DNA of 64,000 nucleotides from Edaphobacter sp. (GCF_028283685.1 NZ_JAPWKF010000001.1:62001-126000), one strand, 5' to 3'; counted from the first letter of the stretch, positions 20,137 through 30,913 are shown. The notes: generated by a model from the letters alone, not told the origin. Numbers and translations: made by a program.

Positions 20137-20252
20137 CTCCTTGAATAACAATCTGTCTTGTTTGTATTGATGAGAGGCAGAGATGAAAACGTGGCCGCAT
20201 CTCTTCTGACACTACTGCCTCACATGCGTAATTGGATCGGCAAGCGAAAAGA

Positions 20253-20288
20253 ACAAGTGGCCAGCAGATCGATCTGTTGGCCACTTGT
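20253..20288. terminator. Long perfect-type hairpin between receptor and GH28
   Basis: ACAAGTGGCCAGCAGATC is followed directly by GATCTGTTGGCCACTTGT: two 18-base arms with one mismatch and no spacer. It begins 10 bases after the receptor's stop codon. There is no T-tract on either side, so it could stop the receptor transcript with a factor, or stabilise mRNA ends within a receptor-GH28 operon. Confidence 0.6.
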
Positions 20289-20298
20289 GTGAGTTGTA

Positions 20299-23200
20299 TT
20301 AGAAGTTAAATCTTCCCGTAAACTCCACAATTCGCGGCGTCGATCCGGCAGCGAGTGAAGTAACCCGTCCCATCGTATTGCTATAGGTGGTCACCCCATT
20401 TGCCGTATTGCCTACGCTGGTATTCGCTTGCCCATACTGAGGCGTGTTGCTCACGTTGTAGGCCGCCGCCTCGATGGAGAAGTTCATCTCTTGGGGGAGC
20501 TTGAACCGCTTCCTGAGCGTTAGATCCGCCCTGCGGGCCGAACCAAATCGCACATTAGAGGTATAACGAGGCATATTACCGATACCGTAACTGGTTACCT
20601 GACCGGAAGCGTTCATCAGGGTTGGATTAGAAAGCACATTCGCATTGAACCACGTATCTACCGAGCGCTTCTGAAGTTTAAGCTGACCAATGTCGCTTAC
20701 GTTCGGCCTGCATGCAGAGAAGCCAAAGATGCTCAGATTGTTCGTACAGGAGAATTGATACGGCAGGCCGCTGGAGAAGGTTGTAATCGACGAAACCTCC
20801 CACCCTCCGAGAACGCCGTCGATCACCGTGTTCATATTCTGCCCCCAGCGTGCACCGTGTCCGAATGGGAGCTTCCAGATCACCATCCCGGTGAAGTACT
20901 GTGGAACATCGTGAGCGCTCACGGACCGCTCCAGATTCAGGTGATAGTAATCGCGTGCAGCATCACCCGTCTCCCACCCCTGGGTCTCCGATGTGTTATC
21001 GATGGCCTTCGACCATTGATACGTAAAGATCGTGGTCAACTGGCTGCCAAAGCGTTGCGTGTACTTGGTCGTTAGAGCGTTGTAGCTTGACGAGGCCTTG
21101 GGAAGATCCGTAGGCAGCGAAACGCTGGTGAACTGCGGGTAAGGCAACAACAGCTTATAACGCGGCAATGTTGTTGTATTGTTCGCACTGCTCGTCGGGA
21201 GATAGCCGTACATGGGGTTGGTCACCGCTGTGTTCAGGTAGGTTGGCCCCAGCGGAAGATAGCTCGGGTCCATCTGGTTCCGATTCAGGGTGTATCCCGA
21301 TGCCAGGTGGCGTCCCTGAGATCCCGCATATCCGATCTCGACGACAGAGCGTGAAGTCGGCTGCAGTTGAACATCGAACGAGTAGGTTTGCATTCTTGGT
21401 GTTGTTTTCTGGAAGAGGAATGCACTTACCGAGGTGCCGACATTCGTCAGCAATCCATTCGACGAGCCGACCGCAGAAGCAAGCCCATTCGGAAACGGGT
21501 TGCTGATCAGCGTATTGGCAAAAATACCCTGACCGTTCACGGTCGCAATTGCCGCATTGGTTACCGAGAAGCCGTCAGTGTTGGCCGTCGGCGCCGTCGT
21601 GATCATTTGCGGATAGAAGATGCCATAGCCGCCGCGGAAGGAGATGTTGTTGTACGCCTTGTAGGCAAAGCCGAAACGCGGGGCAAAGTTTGTCAGTTGT
21701 GGACTCCACATCCCACGATTCGAGGAGTTGGCGAAGACCAACCCACCTTTCAGCGGCAGTCCCGTAGAACCAGCCAGAGGGCTGACAGCATCCTCGTCAA
21801 AATGGTTGTAGCGGTTGTAACGCTCGTTGCGAGGCATCTGGATCTCATACCGAAGACCGTAGTTCAGCGTTAGCTTCGGATTGATCTTCCAGGAGTCCTC
21901 TATGTACCACGCATGATAGGCCTGCTGCGCCGCAGGCGCAACGGCCACATTGGCACTTCCGCTGTTGTATACCCCCAGCAACGCCGACGCAATCGCGTTG
22001 CCTGTCGTCGACGTGCTATTGCTCGGCGTAGGTCCACCCGTCATAGCGCGACTAAAGGAGAAGCTGCCGGAGTTCTGGTCGTTGTCATTCAACTGCTGCA
22101 CCGTCACCTGATAGCCAAGACGGAAGTTATGATTGCCCACCAGTTTCGAGACATTCAGCTGCCCGTCAAAGTTGTGCAGCGTGTAATTGAGGTGACGGGC
22201 ATTTCCAATGGTGCTGTAGTTTGTAAAGGACACCGCAGGAAGCGTATTGGTCGAGAGCTGGCTGACCAGCGACGTAGGCAAACCGTAGGTTGAGGCATCC
22301 AGGCCGTAGATCTCGCTCGGCGACACCTGGTACTGGTGCCACGTCGAAAATGCTCCAACTGCATTGATCACCAAGGTCGCCGTCGGCACATACGTGGCGC
22401 TCACCAGTCCTCGGTATAGAGGGTTGTACGACGCATAGTTCGTATCGAGTCCCTTTCCTAGAAACGCAGGGATGTCCTGGCTGTTCCATAGCTTCATAAA
22501 GGTTCCGAAGACGGAGAACTTCGGGCTCAAGACGTAATCGGCACGGCCATCCAGACGATCGAGTTTCGTCGCCGAAGTGCCACCTGCAATAAAGTTGTTC
22601 TGTCCATTAATTGCTGTCGTATTTGGGAGAGGAAACAGGTTTATGATCTTCTGCCCAACAGGATCAAATGGAAGATTAATCACATTGTTAGGAAATGCCG
22701 TCTTTGCCACCAAAGTGGAATTTGACGAAAAAGGATTGTAGATCCTGGAAAGCGTGGCAATTCCGTTGGAATAATCGTATGTTTGCGAGAAATCTCCATT
22801 CCTCTCCGCCTGGGTTGGAACAGTCCCTGTAAAGCTGGAAGGCGAGGTCTGTCTCACACGCTCCCAATTGGTAAAGAAGAATAACTTCTTGCTTCTCCAG
22901 ATTGGACCGCCCACCCGCACGCCGAAGAACTTCATGCTGTAGTCAGCCCTGGGAATAATGGTCGTGTTCCGTTTGTTGGCCCATGCGTTCGCGTTGAAGA
23001 TTGCATTCTGATAATGCAGGAAAGCTCCTCCATGAAAGGTTGGACCGCCGCCCTGCGTCGTCACACTTACCACACCTCCATCAGTTCTGCCGTACTGCAC
23101 ATCGTATGCTGCTTTGAATACCTGAAACTCGTGCAAAGATTCCGATGAGGGCAGGCCGACGGCACCTCCCCAGTCACCGGCCGTAATACTGACCCCGTCA

Positions 23201-23799
23201 ACCAGAATCGCCGCCGACTCATCACGACCGCCATTCAGCGCAAAGCGATTGGTGTTTTGGTCTCCTGATGTCGCATTCAGGCCCTGGCCCGTTCGTATGG
23301 CAACAACACCTGCCTGTGCCCACACAGCAGCCATTGCACCATGCGTGGGCAATGGAAGATCCTTGATCTCCTCCCCGGTGAGCGTAATGTTCTTGTTGGC
23401 GTCTTCCGTGTTCAGCAGGGGAACTTCTGCGGTTACGACTACTTGCTCAGAGACCTCACCTACAGGAAGCTCAAAATCAAGCCCGATGTTCTGGCCCGCT
23501 TCGAGAGATATCTGCTGCTTCACCGTCTTGAATCCAGCCAGCGAAACGGTGACGGAGTAATTTCCCGGATTGATCTGGCTCAAATTGTAGTGACCGTCTT
23601 CGCCGGCCTTCAGAAGGCGAGTCAATTGGGTGGCCGTATTGACTACCCTTATCGACGCACCGCTTGCCGCTGCCCCCGAAGAATCCGTCACCGTGCCGGT
23701 GATCGTCGCCGTAAACAACTGTGCGTATGCCGTAACTGCCAACAGGTTAGCCAGCCATATACGAAAGAATACTTTTCTAAAATTATTTGCGTTCGACAA
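20299..23799 (-). CDS. Oar-like TonB-dependent receptor, pectin-locus copy
   Basis: 1166 residues. The signal peptide is MSNANNFRKVFFRIWLANLL ending in AYA. Then comes a carboxypeptidase-regulatory domain (ATITGTVTDSSGAAASGASI, YSVTVSLAGFKT). The plug has LVDGVSITAG and YDVQYGRTDGGVVSVTTQGG, and the barrel ends EFTGRFNF with a terminal Phe. The position between a GH28 gene and a membrane-bound regulator suggests import of pectin fragments across the outer membrane. The substrate is inferred only from context. The 452-base gap to the regulator at 24252 holds no other gene. Confidence 0.93.
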   Translation of the reverse strand: MSNANNFRKVFFRIWLANLLAVTAYAQLFTATITGTVTDSSGAAASGASIRVVNTATQLTRLLKAGEDGHYNLSQINPGNYSVTVSLAGFKTVKQQISLEAGQNIGLDFELPVGEVSEQVVVTAEVPLLNTEDANKNITLTGEEIKDLPLPTHGAMAAVWAQAGVVAIRTGQGLNATSGDQNTNRFALNGGRDESAAILVDGVSITAGDWGGAVGLPSSESLHEFQVFKAAYDVQYGRTDGGVVSVTTQGGGPTFHGGAFLHYQNAIFNANAWANKRNTTIIPRADYSMKFFGVRVGGPIWRSKKLFFFTNWERVRQTSPSSFTGTVPTQAERNGDFSQTYDYSNGIATLSRIYNPFSSNSTLVAKTAFPNNVINLPFDPVGQKIINLFPLPNTTAINGQNNFIAGGTSATKLDRLDGRADYVLSPKFSVFGTFMKLWNSQDIPAFLGKGLDTNYASYNPLYRGLVSATYVPTATLVINAVGAFSTWHQYQVSPSEIYGLDASTYGLPTSLVSQLSTNTLPAVSFTNYSTIGNARHLNYTLHNFDGQLNVSKLVGNHNFRLGYQVTVQQLNDNDQNSGSFSFSRAMTGGPTPSNSTSTTGNAIASALLGVYNSGSANVAVAPAAQQAYHAWYIEDSWKINPKLTLNYGLRYEIQMPRNERYNRYNHFDEDAVSPLAGSTGLPLKGGLVFANSSNRGMWSPQLTNFAPRFGFAYKAYNNISFRGGYGIFYPQMITTAPTANTDGFSVTNAAIATVNGQGIFANTLISNPFPNGLASAVGSSNGLLTNVGTSVSAFLFQKTTPRMQTYSFDVQLQPTSRSVVEIGYAGSQGRHLASGYTLNRNQMDPSYLPLGPTYLNTAVTNPMYGYLPTSSANNTTTLPRYKLLLPYPQFTSVSLPTDLPKASSSYNALTTKYTQRFGSQLTTIFTYQWSKAIDNTSETQGWETGDAARDYYHLNLERSVSAHDVPQYFTGMVIWKLPFGHGARWGQNMNTVIDGVLGGWEVSSITTFSSGLPYQFSCTNNLSIFGFSACRPNVSDIGQLKLQKRSVDTWFNANVLSNPTLMNASGQVTSYGIGNMPRYTSNVRFGSARRADLTLRKRFKLPQEMNFSIEAAAYNVSNTPQYGQANTSVGNTANGVTTYSNTMGRVTSLAAGSTPRIVEFTGRFNF

Positions 23800-24251
23800 G
23801 GTCTTTCTGCCTCCTCAAAAGGACCTCCGCGTCACAGAAATCAGGCTTTATTTTTTCGTGAGGCCTTATGCGATAACGGGAGTATTGGATCGCCAGAAAA
23901 GATATGTGGCCGTGCAAGCATGGCCAAGTTTCATTAGGTCTGAAACGTGGTGTTACATGCGTGAACTACATCATGGAAGAAGAGCCTGAGGAGGCAGCGT
24001 AACGACGATATATTGCTTTTCTTTCAAGGCTTTAACCGTCAAATTTCAAACGCACAGAGCATACGAGACAGCTACGGTTGCTCATTAATCCGGGAGGGAT
24101 GTGACTTACGTCCTCTTTATCGCGTAGAACCGCCAGGTGTGGCTGTTCTGCACAGTTGCCTTCAGCATTCGCACCATTGACAACCATGATTGTGTCCACC
24201 GAGAATGATCCATCGCCAATTGAGGATTGGCCATGTGGAGACTAGGAACGG

Positions 24252-25574
24252 ATGAGTGCGAGTGCGCGTCTCGACGATACATCGGACTGTGAGAGTAGCT
24301 TCTCGCTTCCCAACACGCAGGCTCCCGGGAAGATCTCAGGGCAGATCGAGCGGTTACTTGCACATCAGCTGTTTCAACATTCTGATTCCAATCGCCAGCT
24401 TGTGGCTTATCTCGGAAAGCGCGCGATCGACCACCCAGGTCAGCCTGTAAAAGAGATCGAGCTCGCCAGAGAAGTTTTCGGTCTATCATCGGATAAATTC
24501 GACCCACAGGTTGATTCCACCGTTCGAGTCCGGATAGGCCGACTACGGACCAGGCTCGTCGAGTATTATGCAAGCGCTGGTATCGACGATGAGGTTCTTC
24601 TCGAGATCCCAAAAGGCAGTTATTGCCTGATTAGCCATTTTCGAACCAAAGAATCCGTTGCCCACGTCCACGCAGAACCACCCGCAGAACTCCCCTCAAT
24701 CCCCTACGCCATAATGGAGACTGCGCCGGCTTCCACAAAGGGCAAAACACAGGGACGCATGATTCTCATCCTGGTTCTTGTTCTTGGCAGTTTGCTGGGA
24801 GCTGTTGCTACGCACATGATTGAGCGTCAACGATCGAAGAGGATGCCGGCACACCTGGACCAGTTCTGGACCTCGTTTTACAACGCACAACAACCTCTGA
24901 CGATCGTCTATTCGAATCCCCGGCTGTCAGGCCACCTGTGGACCGATGGCCTGCACTACGCCGATCAGGGAGAAGAGCCTCGTCCTGACCTGTCTCTTAA
25001 TTTGACCTATACAGGGTCAGGCGACGTACCGGCGGTCCGGGCACTGACACACCTCTTCGACCAAATCCAATGGGATTTCCGCCTCGAATCGGGAGCCCAC
25101 CTCTCCTGGGACGCCGCCAGGGTCTCCAATCTTATCTTTCTTGGCAGACCAGAGCAGAATCCCGCCTTGCAAAAGCTGTCTCGTCTAAGCGAGTTCTATT
25201 TTCAGACCGGACGTGGCATTATCAACGCTCACCCGCAGCCTGGAGAATCGGATAGGTATTCGAACGATTCGGAATACGACTACGCGGTGATTGCTTTTAC
25301 GCCTGGCATGGATTCCAAAAGAAATATGCTTGTTCTTGCAGGCACTTTGACGGAAGGCACTCGCGCTGCTGTTGATTGTCTTACGGATGACTCCTGTATC
25401 GCTACTCTGCTAAACAAATTAGGAGTGCACAAAGGGAGCAAAGTGCCATACTTTGAAGCTCTCCTTAAGGTGAAGATCAACAATAACACTCCGGTTTGGA
25501 GTTCAATAATCACCGTACATCCTTATAATGCGGACCCCTCCTCGTGGCAGGTTCCTGCCGTACATGAAAGATAG
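24252..25574 (+). CDS. Membrane-anchored winged-helix regulator with periplasmic PQPGE domain, second copy
   Basis: The layout matches the protein at 4124: winged helix (residues about 35-130, ELAREVFGLSSDKFDPQVDS, VRVRIGRLRTRLVEYY, IPKGSY), one membrane helix (170-190, MILILVLVLGSLLGAVATHM) and a periplasmic part. The latter has FWTSFYNAQQPLTIVYSNPR, NLIFLGRPEQNPA, HPQPGESDRY and KVPYFEALLKVKI. It is divergent from the receptor at 20299, so it probably senses a periplasmic ligand and controls that receptor and GH28. GGAACGG before the ATG is a weak ribosome site. Confidence 0.82.
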   Translation: MSASARLDDTSDCESSFSLPNTQAPGKISGQIERLLAHQLFQHSDSNRQLVAYLGKRAIDHPGQPVKEIELAREVFGLSSDKFDPQVDSTVRVRIGRLRTRLVEYYASAGIDDEVLLEIPKGSYCLISHFRTKESVAHVHAEPPAELPSIPYAIMETAPASTKGKTQGRMILILVLVLGSLLGAVATHMIERQRSKRMPAHLDQFWTSFYNAQQPLTIVYSNPRLSGHLWTDGLHYADQGEEPRPDLSLNLTYTGSGDVPAVRALTHLFDQIQWDFRLESGAHLSWDAARVSNLIFLGRPEQNPALQKLSRLSEFYFQTGRGIINAHPQPGESDRYSNDSEYDYAVIAFTPGMDSKRNMLVLAGTLTEGTRAAVDCLTDDSCIATLLNKLGVHKGSKVPYFEALLKVKINNNTPVWSSIITVHPYNADPSSWQVPAVHER

Positions 25575-25870
25575 TGGATCGCTCCATCAGTTACGAGATG
25601 ATTCAGTAGCAGGTGGCCCTTGCGCGGCTAAGAAAGAGTCGGCATGTCAACCATCAAAGGATCTCTGCATTAGACATTACGTTCAGAGGATAGGCGGCGA
25701 CAAAGTTGGCAGACCGGTTCGCCGATCTGGATCTTCGATTAGTAGTAACAGGCCTTAGACCATCGCGCGCCCCACCAGGAAGCGTCACTGATCGCAAAAT
25801 GGGAGCGACAAGGCTCTGTGGCGTTCCCGAGGAGGTCTGACGACCAAGGTCCACTTGCTTACTGTCACGC

Positions 25871-25930
25871 TGCACTCAAATCACGGATTTGATCCGAAAC
25901 CTCGGCTACTGTACTCAAATCGCGGACGCA
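25871..25930 (+). repeat. Two copies of a TGYACTCAAATC-CGGA repeat
   Basis: TGCACTCAAATCACGGAT (from 25871) and TGTACTCAAATCGCGGAC (from 25910) are direct repeats 39 bases apart. Five relatives lie at 30914-31174, on the far side of the 26482 gene. No protein could be supported in the rest of 25575-26481; its open frames have no recognisable motif. Confidence 0.55.
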
Positions 25931-26481
25931 GTGCAGGGGACTGGAGAAAGCTGAAATCATTCTCTTGGGAAGCTGTTCGAGAGCGCTGCTGGTCAGACGT
26001 CGCCGCAGTGGGATGGCCAAGCCCGGCACGCGAGCGAGACTCCGAGACCTTGGGGAACAGGGGAGTCAGAAGTGACTTCCACGAATGTGAATCCTCTTCG
26101 GTAGCGAGCCCGCTGTTCGTAGAGATCGCAATCGGTGGATACATTCACCACCAATTGCCAGACGGTCCCGATCAGCTCGTGTCGGGGATGCCAGTCGTTT
26201 GCAGCTGGCAAGGCTGTCAACCCACTCGATCCTTCTCGGGTCTGCATTAATCAGAAGGCGTGGGCCTGTATGACCAACACTGTTGAGATGACGAATCGTG
26301 ACAAGGGCGCAGGCTTGAGAGTCTTTACCTCCGCTGACGCGGTGCATACTCTTCCTGCATAACGGAGTGACAGGAAGAGATCTGCCACTTTCGTTGAATA
26401 GGAAACCTCGAAGAAATTTCTACACTACCTCTACCCCTGCTGGCATGTGCTCACGTCTCCCGGGCGAAGCGCCATGCAACA

Positions 26482-29400
26482 TTGAACCAACTAACAACCG
26501 ATCTCCTTAAGGACGTTTTGAAACTCTCAGCACGCTACCTGCCCTCTGCCTTGTCGCGCCTTGTTCTCCATCATGCCGGCTGCCTCTCCCGCTGGATCGC
26601 AGCGATCGGCCTCCTGTTCGCTGGGACTGTCGGCCTTCATGCCTCGGCGACGACAGCGCATCTTCTGGCCAGTCTGAGCACACTCAACTCTCCGCTGGCC
26701 AGCACGCCGTACGGACTCGCGACCGATGCCCAGGGAAATCTTTATGTCAGCTACTTCACGTTGGGGTCGATCTGGAGATTCACGGCGATCCGCGGGGAGA
26801 TTCCCTCCGATGCTGTACCGCAGCAGCTTGTGTCCGGATTGACTGAACCAAACGACCTGACCTTCGATCGGCAGGGCAACCTCCTCATCAGCGGTCCCGA
26901 TTCGATCAAGATGCTCGCCGCGGTCGGTGGCCGCATCCCTGACAGTCCGGCGATCAGTACGGTTGCCTCCGGGCTAACGACGGTGACCGGCCTCGCGGTC
27001 GATGCAGCCGGCGATATTTTTTTCGCGCAGACGACGACAGGCTCGTTGCATAAGATTGCCGCGGTCAGCGGCACCATCCCGGCCAATCCCACGGTAACGG
27101 TCATTGCGTCCGGCCTGAACTGGCCCTGCGGCATCGACATCGACAGCAGTGGGAACATCTATGTCGCGATGGCAAACGCTGGAACGATTGTGGAGATGTT
27201 GGCGGTGGGTGGCACTGTCCCCGCCAACCCCTCCATGACGACGGTGGTTCCGGGAATCAGCTTTCCCAACAATGTCCGGGTGGATGGCAACGGCAACCTG
27301 ATCATCTCGGGCTATGGCAGCGCGACCAATAAACTTCTGAGCTTCAATCCCGGCAGCGGGATCACCAGCACCCTGGCAAGCAACTACACTGGCTTCGGGA
27401 TCGCGGTAGACGCTGCCAGCGGTCATATCTACTATCTTCCCAGCGTGAGACAGGCGCAGATCGGTGTGGTTTCGACCCGTTCGGTGAACTTCGAAGATCT
27501 GCCGGTTGCGGCGACGACTCCGGCCTCGCGCACCCTCACCTTCGCCTTCGACACGCCTGGCAGCATCGCCGCGCCGTCGGTGATGACGCAGGGCAGCGAA
27601 GGACTCGACTTTACCGATGCCGGGACGGGAAGCTGCACGACCAATGGCACATCGCACAGCTATGCAAAGGGCGACACCTGCACGGTGGATGTGACCTTCG
27701 CGCCACGCTATCCGGGCCAACGTCGAGGCGCCGTCGTCCTGAAGGACGGCAGCGGCGACTCCATCGCCACGGCATATATCTATGGGACGGGAACAGGCCC
27801 GCAGGCCGCGTTTACGCCCGGCACCGTCAGCAACCTGAATACGGGAAACACAACCCTCAATGCTCCCTACCAGGCGGCCTTCGACGGCGCGGGCAACATG
27901 TACGTGACAGATTCCAACTCCAACAAGGTCTTCAAGATTCCGGCCGGCGGGGGCGACGGTGTTGCGATTCCTGTTTCGGGCGTCTCGCTACCCACCGGCA
28001 TCGCCGTCGATGGAGCAGGAAATCTCTTCATCGCGGACTACAACAACAGCCGTATTCTCGTTGTTCCCGCGTCAGGCACAGCGGGAACGCTGGCCATCAG
28101 CGGTCTGCCTTCTGCGCCCAGCCATCCCACATCGCTCAAGATCGATGGCTCCGGAGTTCTGTACATTGCGGATTATGGCAACACCTGCATCGACAAGGTC
28201 GTTCTCAATGGCGTCAGCCTTTCGACCGGTTCGCCCACGGGAACGGGAAGCGTGGTCAGCACACCCGGTTACAGCTTTTCGTCTAGTTCGATGCTCGATC
28301 TTGCCGTTGATTCTGCCGGTACGCTCTATGCCGGGGACAGGTCCGCAAATCGTGTCCTGAAGATTACGGCTGATGGTCAGGCGTCAGTGCTCGCAACTGG
28401 CTCGGTGACGTTATCCGTGCCTGCGGGTATTGCCGTTGATGCGGGAGGAAGTGTCTATATCGCCGACCAACACGCGCGTATCGTGAAGGTATCGTCTTCG
28501 GGAATAACGACTGTCATTCCAGTCAGCTCGCTCGGCGCATATCCGATGACCCTTACGCTTGATCCGGGCGGCAATATCCTGATCGCCGACTTCGGGAACG
28601 TGGTCCGCATCCTCGATCGTTCAGCCGCAGCCAACTCACTGACCTTTCCCGCAACCAACATCGGTAGCACGAGCGTGGTTAAGACAATCACACTGGACAA
28701 CATCGGTAGTGAAGCCTTGAGCTTCCCGATTCCCTCGTCGGGCAACAATCCCAGCATCGCATCGGATTTCTCGCTGAACAGTACGGGGGGAACTGCGTGC
28801 CCGCTGACTGGCAGCACGACCAGTGCGCCGGGTTTGCTCTCCGCAGGGACGGACTGCACGCTCGACATCAGCTTCGCTCCAACCGCAGCGGGACCGGTCT
28901 CCGGTTCGCTGGTGCTGACCGACAACCACCTCAACGCCAGCCCTTCGACGACGCACACGATCGCGTTGAGTGGCACCGGGCTCGCCCCGTTGACGGCGAC
29001 GACAGCGGTTGCTTCCTCGACCCTGACGGTTGGCCACGCCGCGACGACATTTACTCCGGTCACGGGCGCGGGCGGCACGGCTCCACTGGCCTACAGCGCC
29101 GCTCCGGCGTTGCCACCGGGCCTGTCGCTGAACTCTAGCACGGGAGCGATCAGCGGCACGCCGACGGCTCTCAGCAGCCAGACGACCTACACCATCACGG
29201 TCACCGATTCCACCGCGGCGACAGCGACGGACACCTTCTCTCTGCAGGTCGTGACGCTGGCAGCTGACCTCACCCTGCCCTCTCCGGGAACGCATACCTA
29301 CGGCGACGCTCCGTTCGGCGTGACGGCGACCTCGAGCTCAACAGGCGCGTTGAGCTATAGCGTCGTCTCCGGTCCGGCGACCGTCATGGGCAGCACGGTA

Positions 29401-30534
29401 ACGATCACGGGCGCAGGAAACGTCACACTGCGCGTGGATCAGGATGCAGCAGGCGGCTATCCGGCGGCCTCGACGACGGCCAGCTTTACCATTCAGCCCG
29501 CGGCGCTGACGGTGACGGCGAACGACGCAACCCGCGTCTACGGCGGTGCCAACCCGGCCTTCGTGGGCATGGTCACCGGAGCGAAGAACAACGAGAGCTT
29601 CACCACCAGCTTCACAACGACGGCCACCGCGACGTCACCCGTAGGAAGCTATACGGTCACGCCTGCGGTGACGGGAGCCACGCTGAATAACTACGCGGTG
29701 TTTACCTCGAACGGAACGCTAACTGTGACGAAAGCGGCCACGGGTACCACGCTGGCCCTTGGCAGTACGTCCGCAACGCCGTTGCAGACTGTCGTCCTGA
29801 CGGCGGCTGTTGCCTCGGCCACCAGCGGAACGCCGACGGGGACGGTGACGTTCCTCGACAACGGCGCCGCGCTGGGTACTGCGGCGGTGAGCGGTGGCGT
29901 CGCCACTTACAGCGGCACGTTTGCATCGGGCAGTCACGTCATCTCGGCTTCGTACGCTGGCGATGGCAACTTCCTGGGCAGCGCGAGCTCAACGACAGGC
30001 AGTACGATCACGGTCGCCTCGCAGGACTTCAGCTTTACCGGCCCGTCAACGACCCAGGTGTACACGGGCACGTCGGTAGCAGTCAGCTATCAGCTTGCTC
30101 CAGTCAACGGAGCATACCCCGGCCCGGTGACGTTCTCGGTCACAGGCCTGCCAACGGGTGCGACCTGGACAACGACAACAACGAGTCTGGCTGCGAACGC
30201 CGGACCACAAACCGTAACCCTGCTGATTAAACTGCCTGCGGCTGCGGTCGTTGCTGGACTTCACGATCGGCGTGGTCTACCGCTTTCGTTTGCACTCCTG
30301 CTGCTACCACTGGCAGGCGTACGCCGCATGCGGTGGGCGACGGGAAGGCTGGGGCGCGTGCTCTTCGCGGCGCTGTTGCTCGCGGGCACTGTGGTGGGAG
30401 TTGGCAGCCTGACAGGTTGCGGCAGTGGTTCGACGGCGCAGGCTGCAACTAACTACAACGTCACGGTGACAGCAACGGCGGGTTCCGTGCAGCGTACCTC
30501 GCAGCTCACGCTCTCAGTGATGAACAGCAACTAA
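26482..30534 (+). CDS. Large secreted NHL-propeller / Ig-like repeat protein
   Basis: 1350 residues from a TTG start. Signal region is near 30-55 (RWIAAIGLLFAGTVGLHASA). Two NHL-type propeller regions follow (about 60-330 and 445-710) with repeats such as GIAVDGAGNLFIADYNNSRI. Two ASPM/choice-of-anchor-D-like segments end in CTVDVTFAP and CTLDISFAP. Then come a putative Ig domain (LPPGLSLNSSTGAISGTPTA), an MBG-type domain (TVTANDATRVYGGANPAF) and an Ig-like repeat (GTPTGTVTFLDNGAALGTAA). Two hydrophobic stretches near 1270-1320 may anchor the tail. Such proteins are common in Acidobacteria and are presumed surface or adhesive. Third positions look more GC-rich than in the neighbours, and repeats flank it, so transfer is possible. 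Confidence 0.85.
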   Translation: MNQLTTDLLKDVLKLSARYLPSALSRLVLHHAGCLSRWIAAIGLLFAGTVGLHASATTAHLLASLSTLNSPLASTPYGLATDAQGNLYVSYFTLGSIWRFTAIRGEIPSDAVPQQLVSGLTEPNDLTFDRQGNLLISGPDSIKMLAAVGGRIPDSPAISTVASGLTTVTGLAVDAAGDIFFAQTTTGSLHKIAAVSGTIPANPTVTVIASGLNWPCGIDIDSSGNIYVAMANAGTIVEMLAVGGTVPANPSMTTVVPGISFPNNVRVDGNGNLIISGYGSATNKLLSFNPGSGITSTLASNYTGFGIAVDAASGHIYYLPSVRQAQIGVVSTRSVNFEDLPVAATTPASRTLTFAFDTPGSIAAPSVMTQGSEGLDFTDAGTGSCTTNGTSHSYAKGDTCTVDVTFAPRYPGQRRGAVVLKDGSGDSIATAYIYGTGTGPQAAFTPGTVSNLNTGNTTLNAPYQAAFDGAGNMYVTDSNSNKVFKIPAGGGDGVAIPVSGVSLPTGIAVDGAGNLFIADYNNSRILVVPASGTAGTLAISGLPSAPSHPTSLKIDGSGVLYIADYGNTCIDKVVLNGVSLSTGSPTGTGSVVSTPGYSFSSSSMLDLAVDSAGTLYAGDRSANRVLKITADGQASVLATGSVTLSVPAGIAVDAGGSVYIADQHARIVKVSSSGITTVIPVSSLGAYPMTLTLDPGGNILIADFGNVVRILDRSAAANSLTFPATNIGSTSVVKTITLDNIGSEALSFPIPSSGNNPSIASDFSLNSTGGTACPLTGSTTSAPGLLSAGTDCTLDISFAPTAAGPVSGSLVLTDNHLNASPSTTHTIALSGTGLAPLTATTAVASSTLTVGHAATTFTPVTGAGGTAPLAYSAAPALPPGLSLNSSTGAISGTPTALSSQTTYTITVTDSTAATATDTFSLQVVTLAADLTLPSPGTHTYGDAPFGVTATSSSTGALSYSVVSGPATVMGSTVTITGAGNVTLRVDQDAAGGYPAASTTASFTIQPAALTVTANDATRVYGGANPAFVGMVTGAKNNESFTTSFTTTATATSPVGSYTVTPAVTGATLNNYAVFTSNGTLTVTKAATGTTLALGSTSATPLQTVVLTAAVASATSGTPTGTVTFLDNGAALGTAAVSGGVATYSGTFASGSHVISASYAGDGNFLGSASSTTGSTITVASQDFSFTGPSTTQVYTGTSVAVSYQLAPVNGAYPGPVTFSVTGLPTGATWTTTTTSLAANAGPQTVTLLIKLPAAAVVAGLHDRRGLPLSFALLLLPLAGVRRMRWATGRLGRVLFAALLLAGTVVGVGSLTGCGSGSTAQAATNYNVTVTATAGSVQRTSQLTLSVMNSN

Positions 30535-30550
30535 ACGATGCTCTCTCGCA

Positions 30551-30586
30551 GTCTGCGGTTTCGGAACATGATCTGGAACCGCAGAC
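30551..30586 (+). terminator. Hairpin after the NHL/Ig-like gene
   Basis: GTCTGCGGTTTC pairs with GGAACCGCAGAC across a 12-base loop, 16 bases after the stop codon. No T-run follows, so it is a candidate terminator only. Confidence 0.5.
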
Positions 30587-30651
30587 AGGAAGAGGGTATT
30601 TCGACAACACGCAGGTCGCGTTCGGTATCAGCCGGGCGCGACCTGAATATT

Positions 30652-30840
30652 TCAGGCGTTCGCCAGCCATTGCTCCGTCTACTGATGGCCTACCAGCCCG
30701 GCCTGCTGCGAGACGAGGTGGCCTTCGTTGAGTACCACAAAGTTCGGGATACCGCGCACGATGTAGCGTGCCGAAAGTCAGGCTGCACTTATGAACACCT
30801 CTACCGAATTGCGAGTGATTCCGGACAGCATCATCTCGAG
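30652..30840 (-). pseudogene. Thioredoxin C-terminal relic
   Basis: On the minus strand the sequence LSARYIVRGIPNFVVLNEGH, then LVSQQAGLVGHQ, TAG at 30681-30679, then TEQWLANA and a stop, is the C-terminal third of a thioredoxin with the cis-Pro (GIPNF). A second in-frame stop (TGA) lies just upstream. The CxxC half is absent, so it is dead. Confidence 0.6.
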
Positions 30841-30913
30841 AGAGTTTGAAGTCGCCTTCGGTGAAGAGAAGGTCAGGGGTCGTATCGCTGAGGAATAGTG
30901 ATGCCGTTGTCGG

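Noticed and set aside
26066..26347. Overlapping minus-strand frames before the NHL/Ig-like gene
   Set aside because: Phrases such as RADRDRLAIGGECIH look protein-like, but I could not tie any frame to a family and no start context is present.
26974..27720. Antisense frames of up to 248 residues inside the NHL/Ig-like gene
   Set aside because: Basic, Arg-rich translations typical of reversed GC-rich repeats; the sense strand has clear domain repeats.
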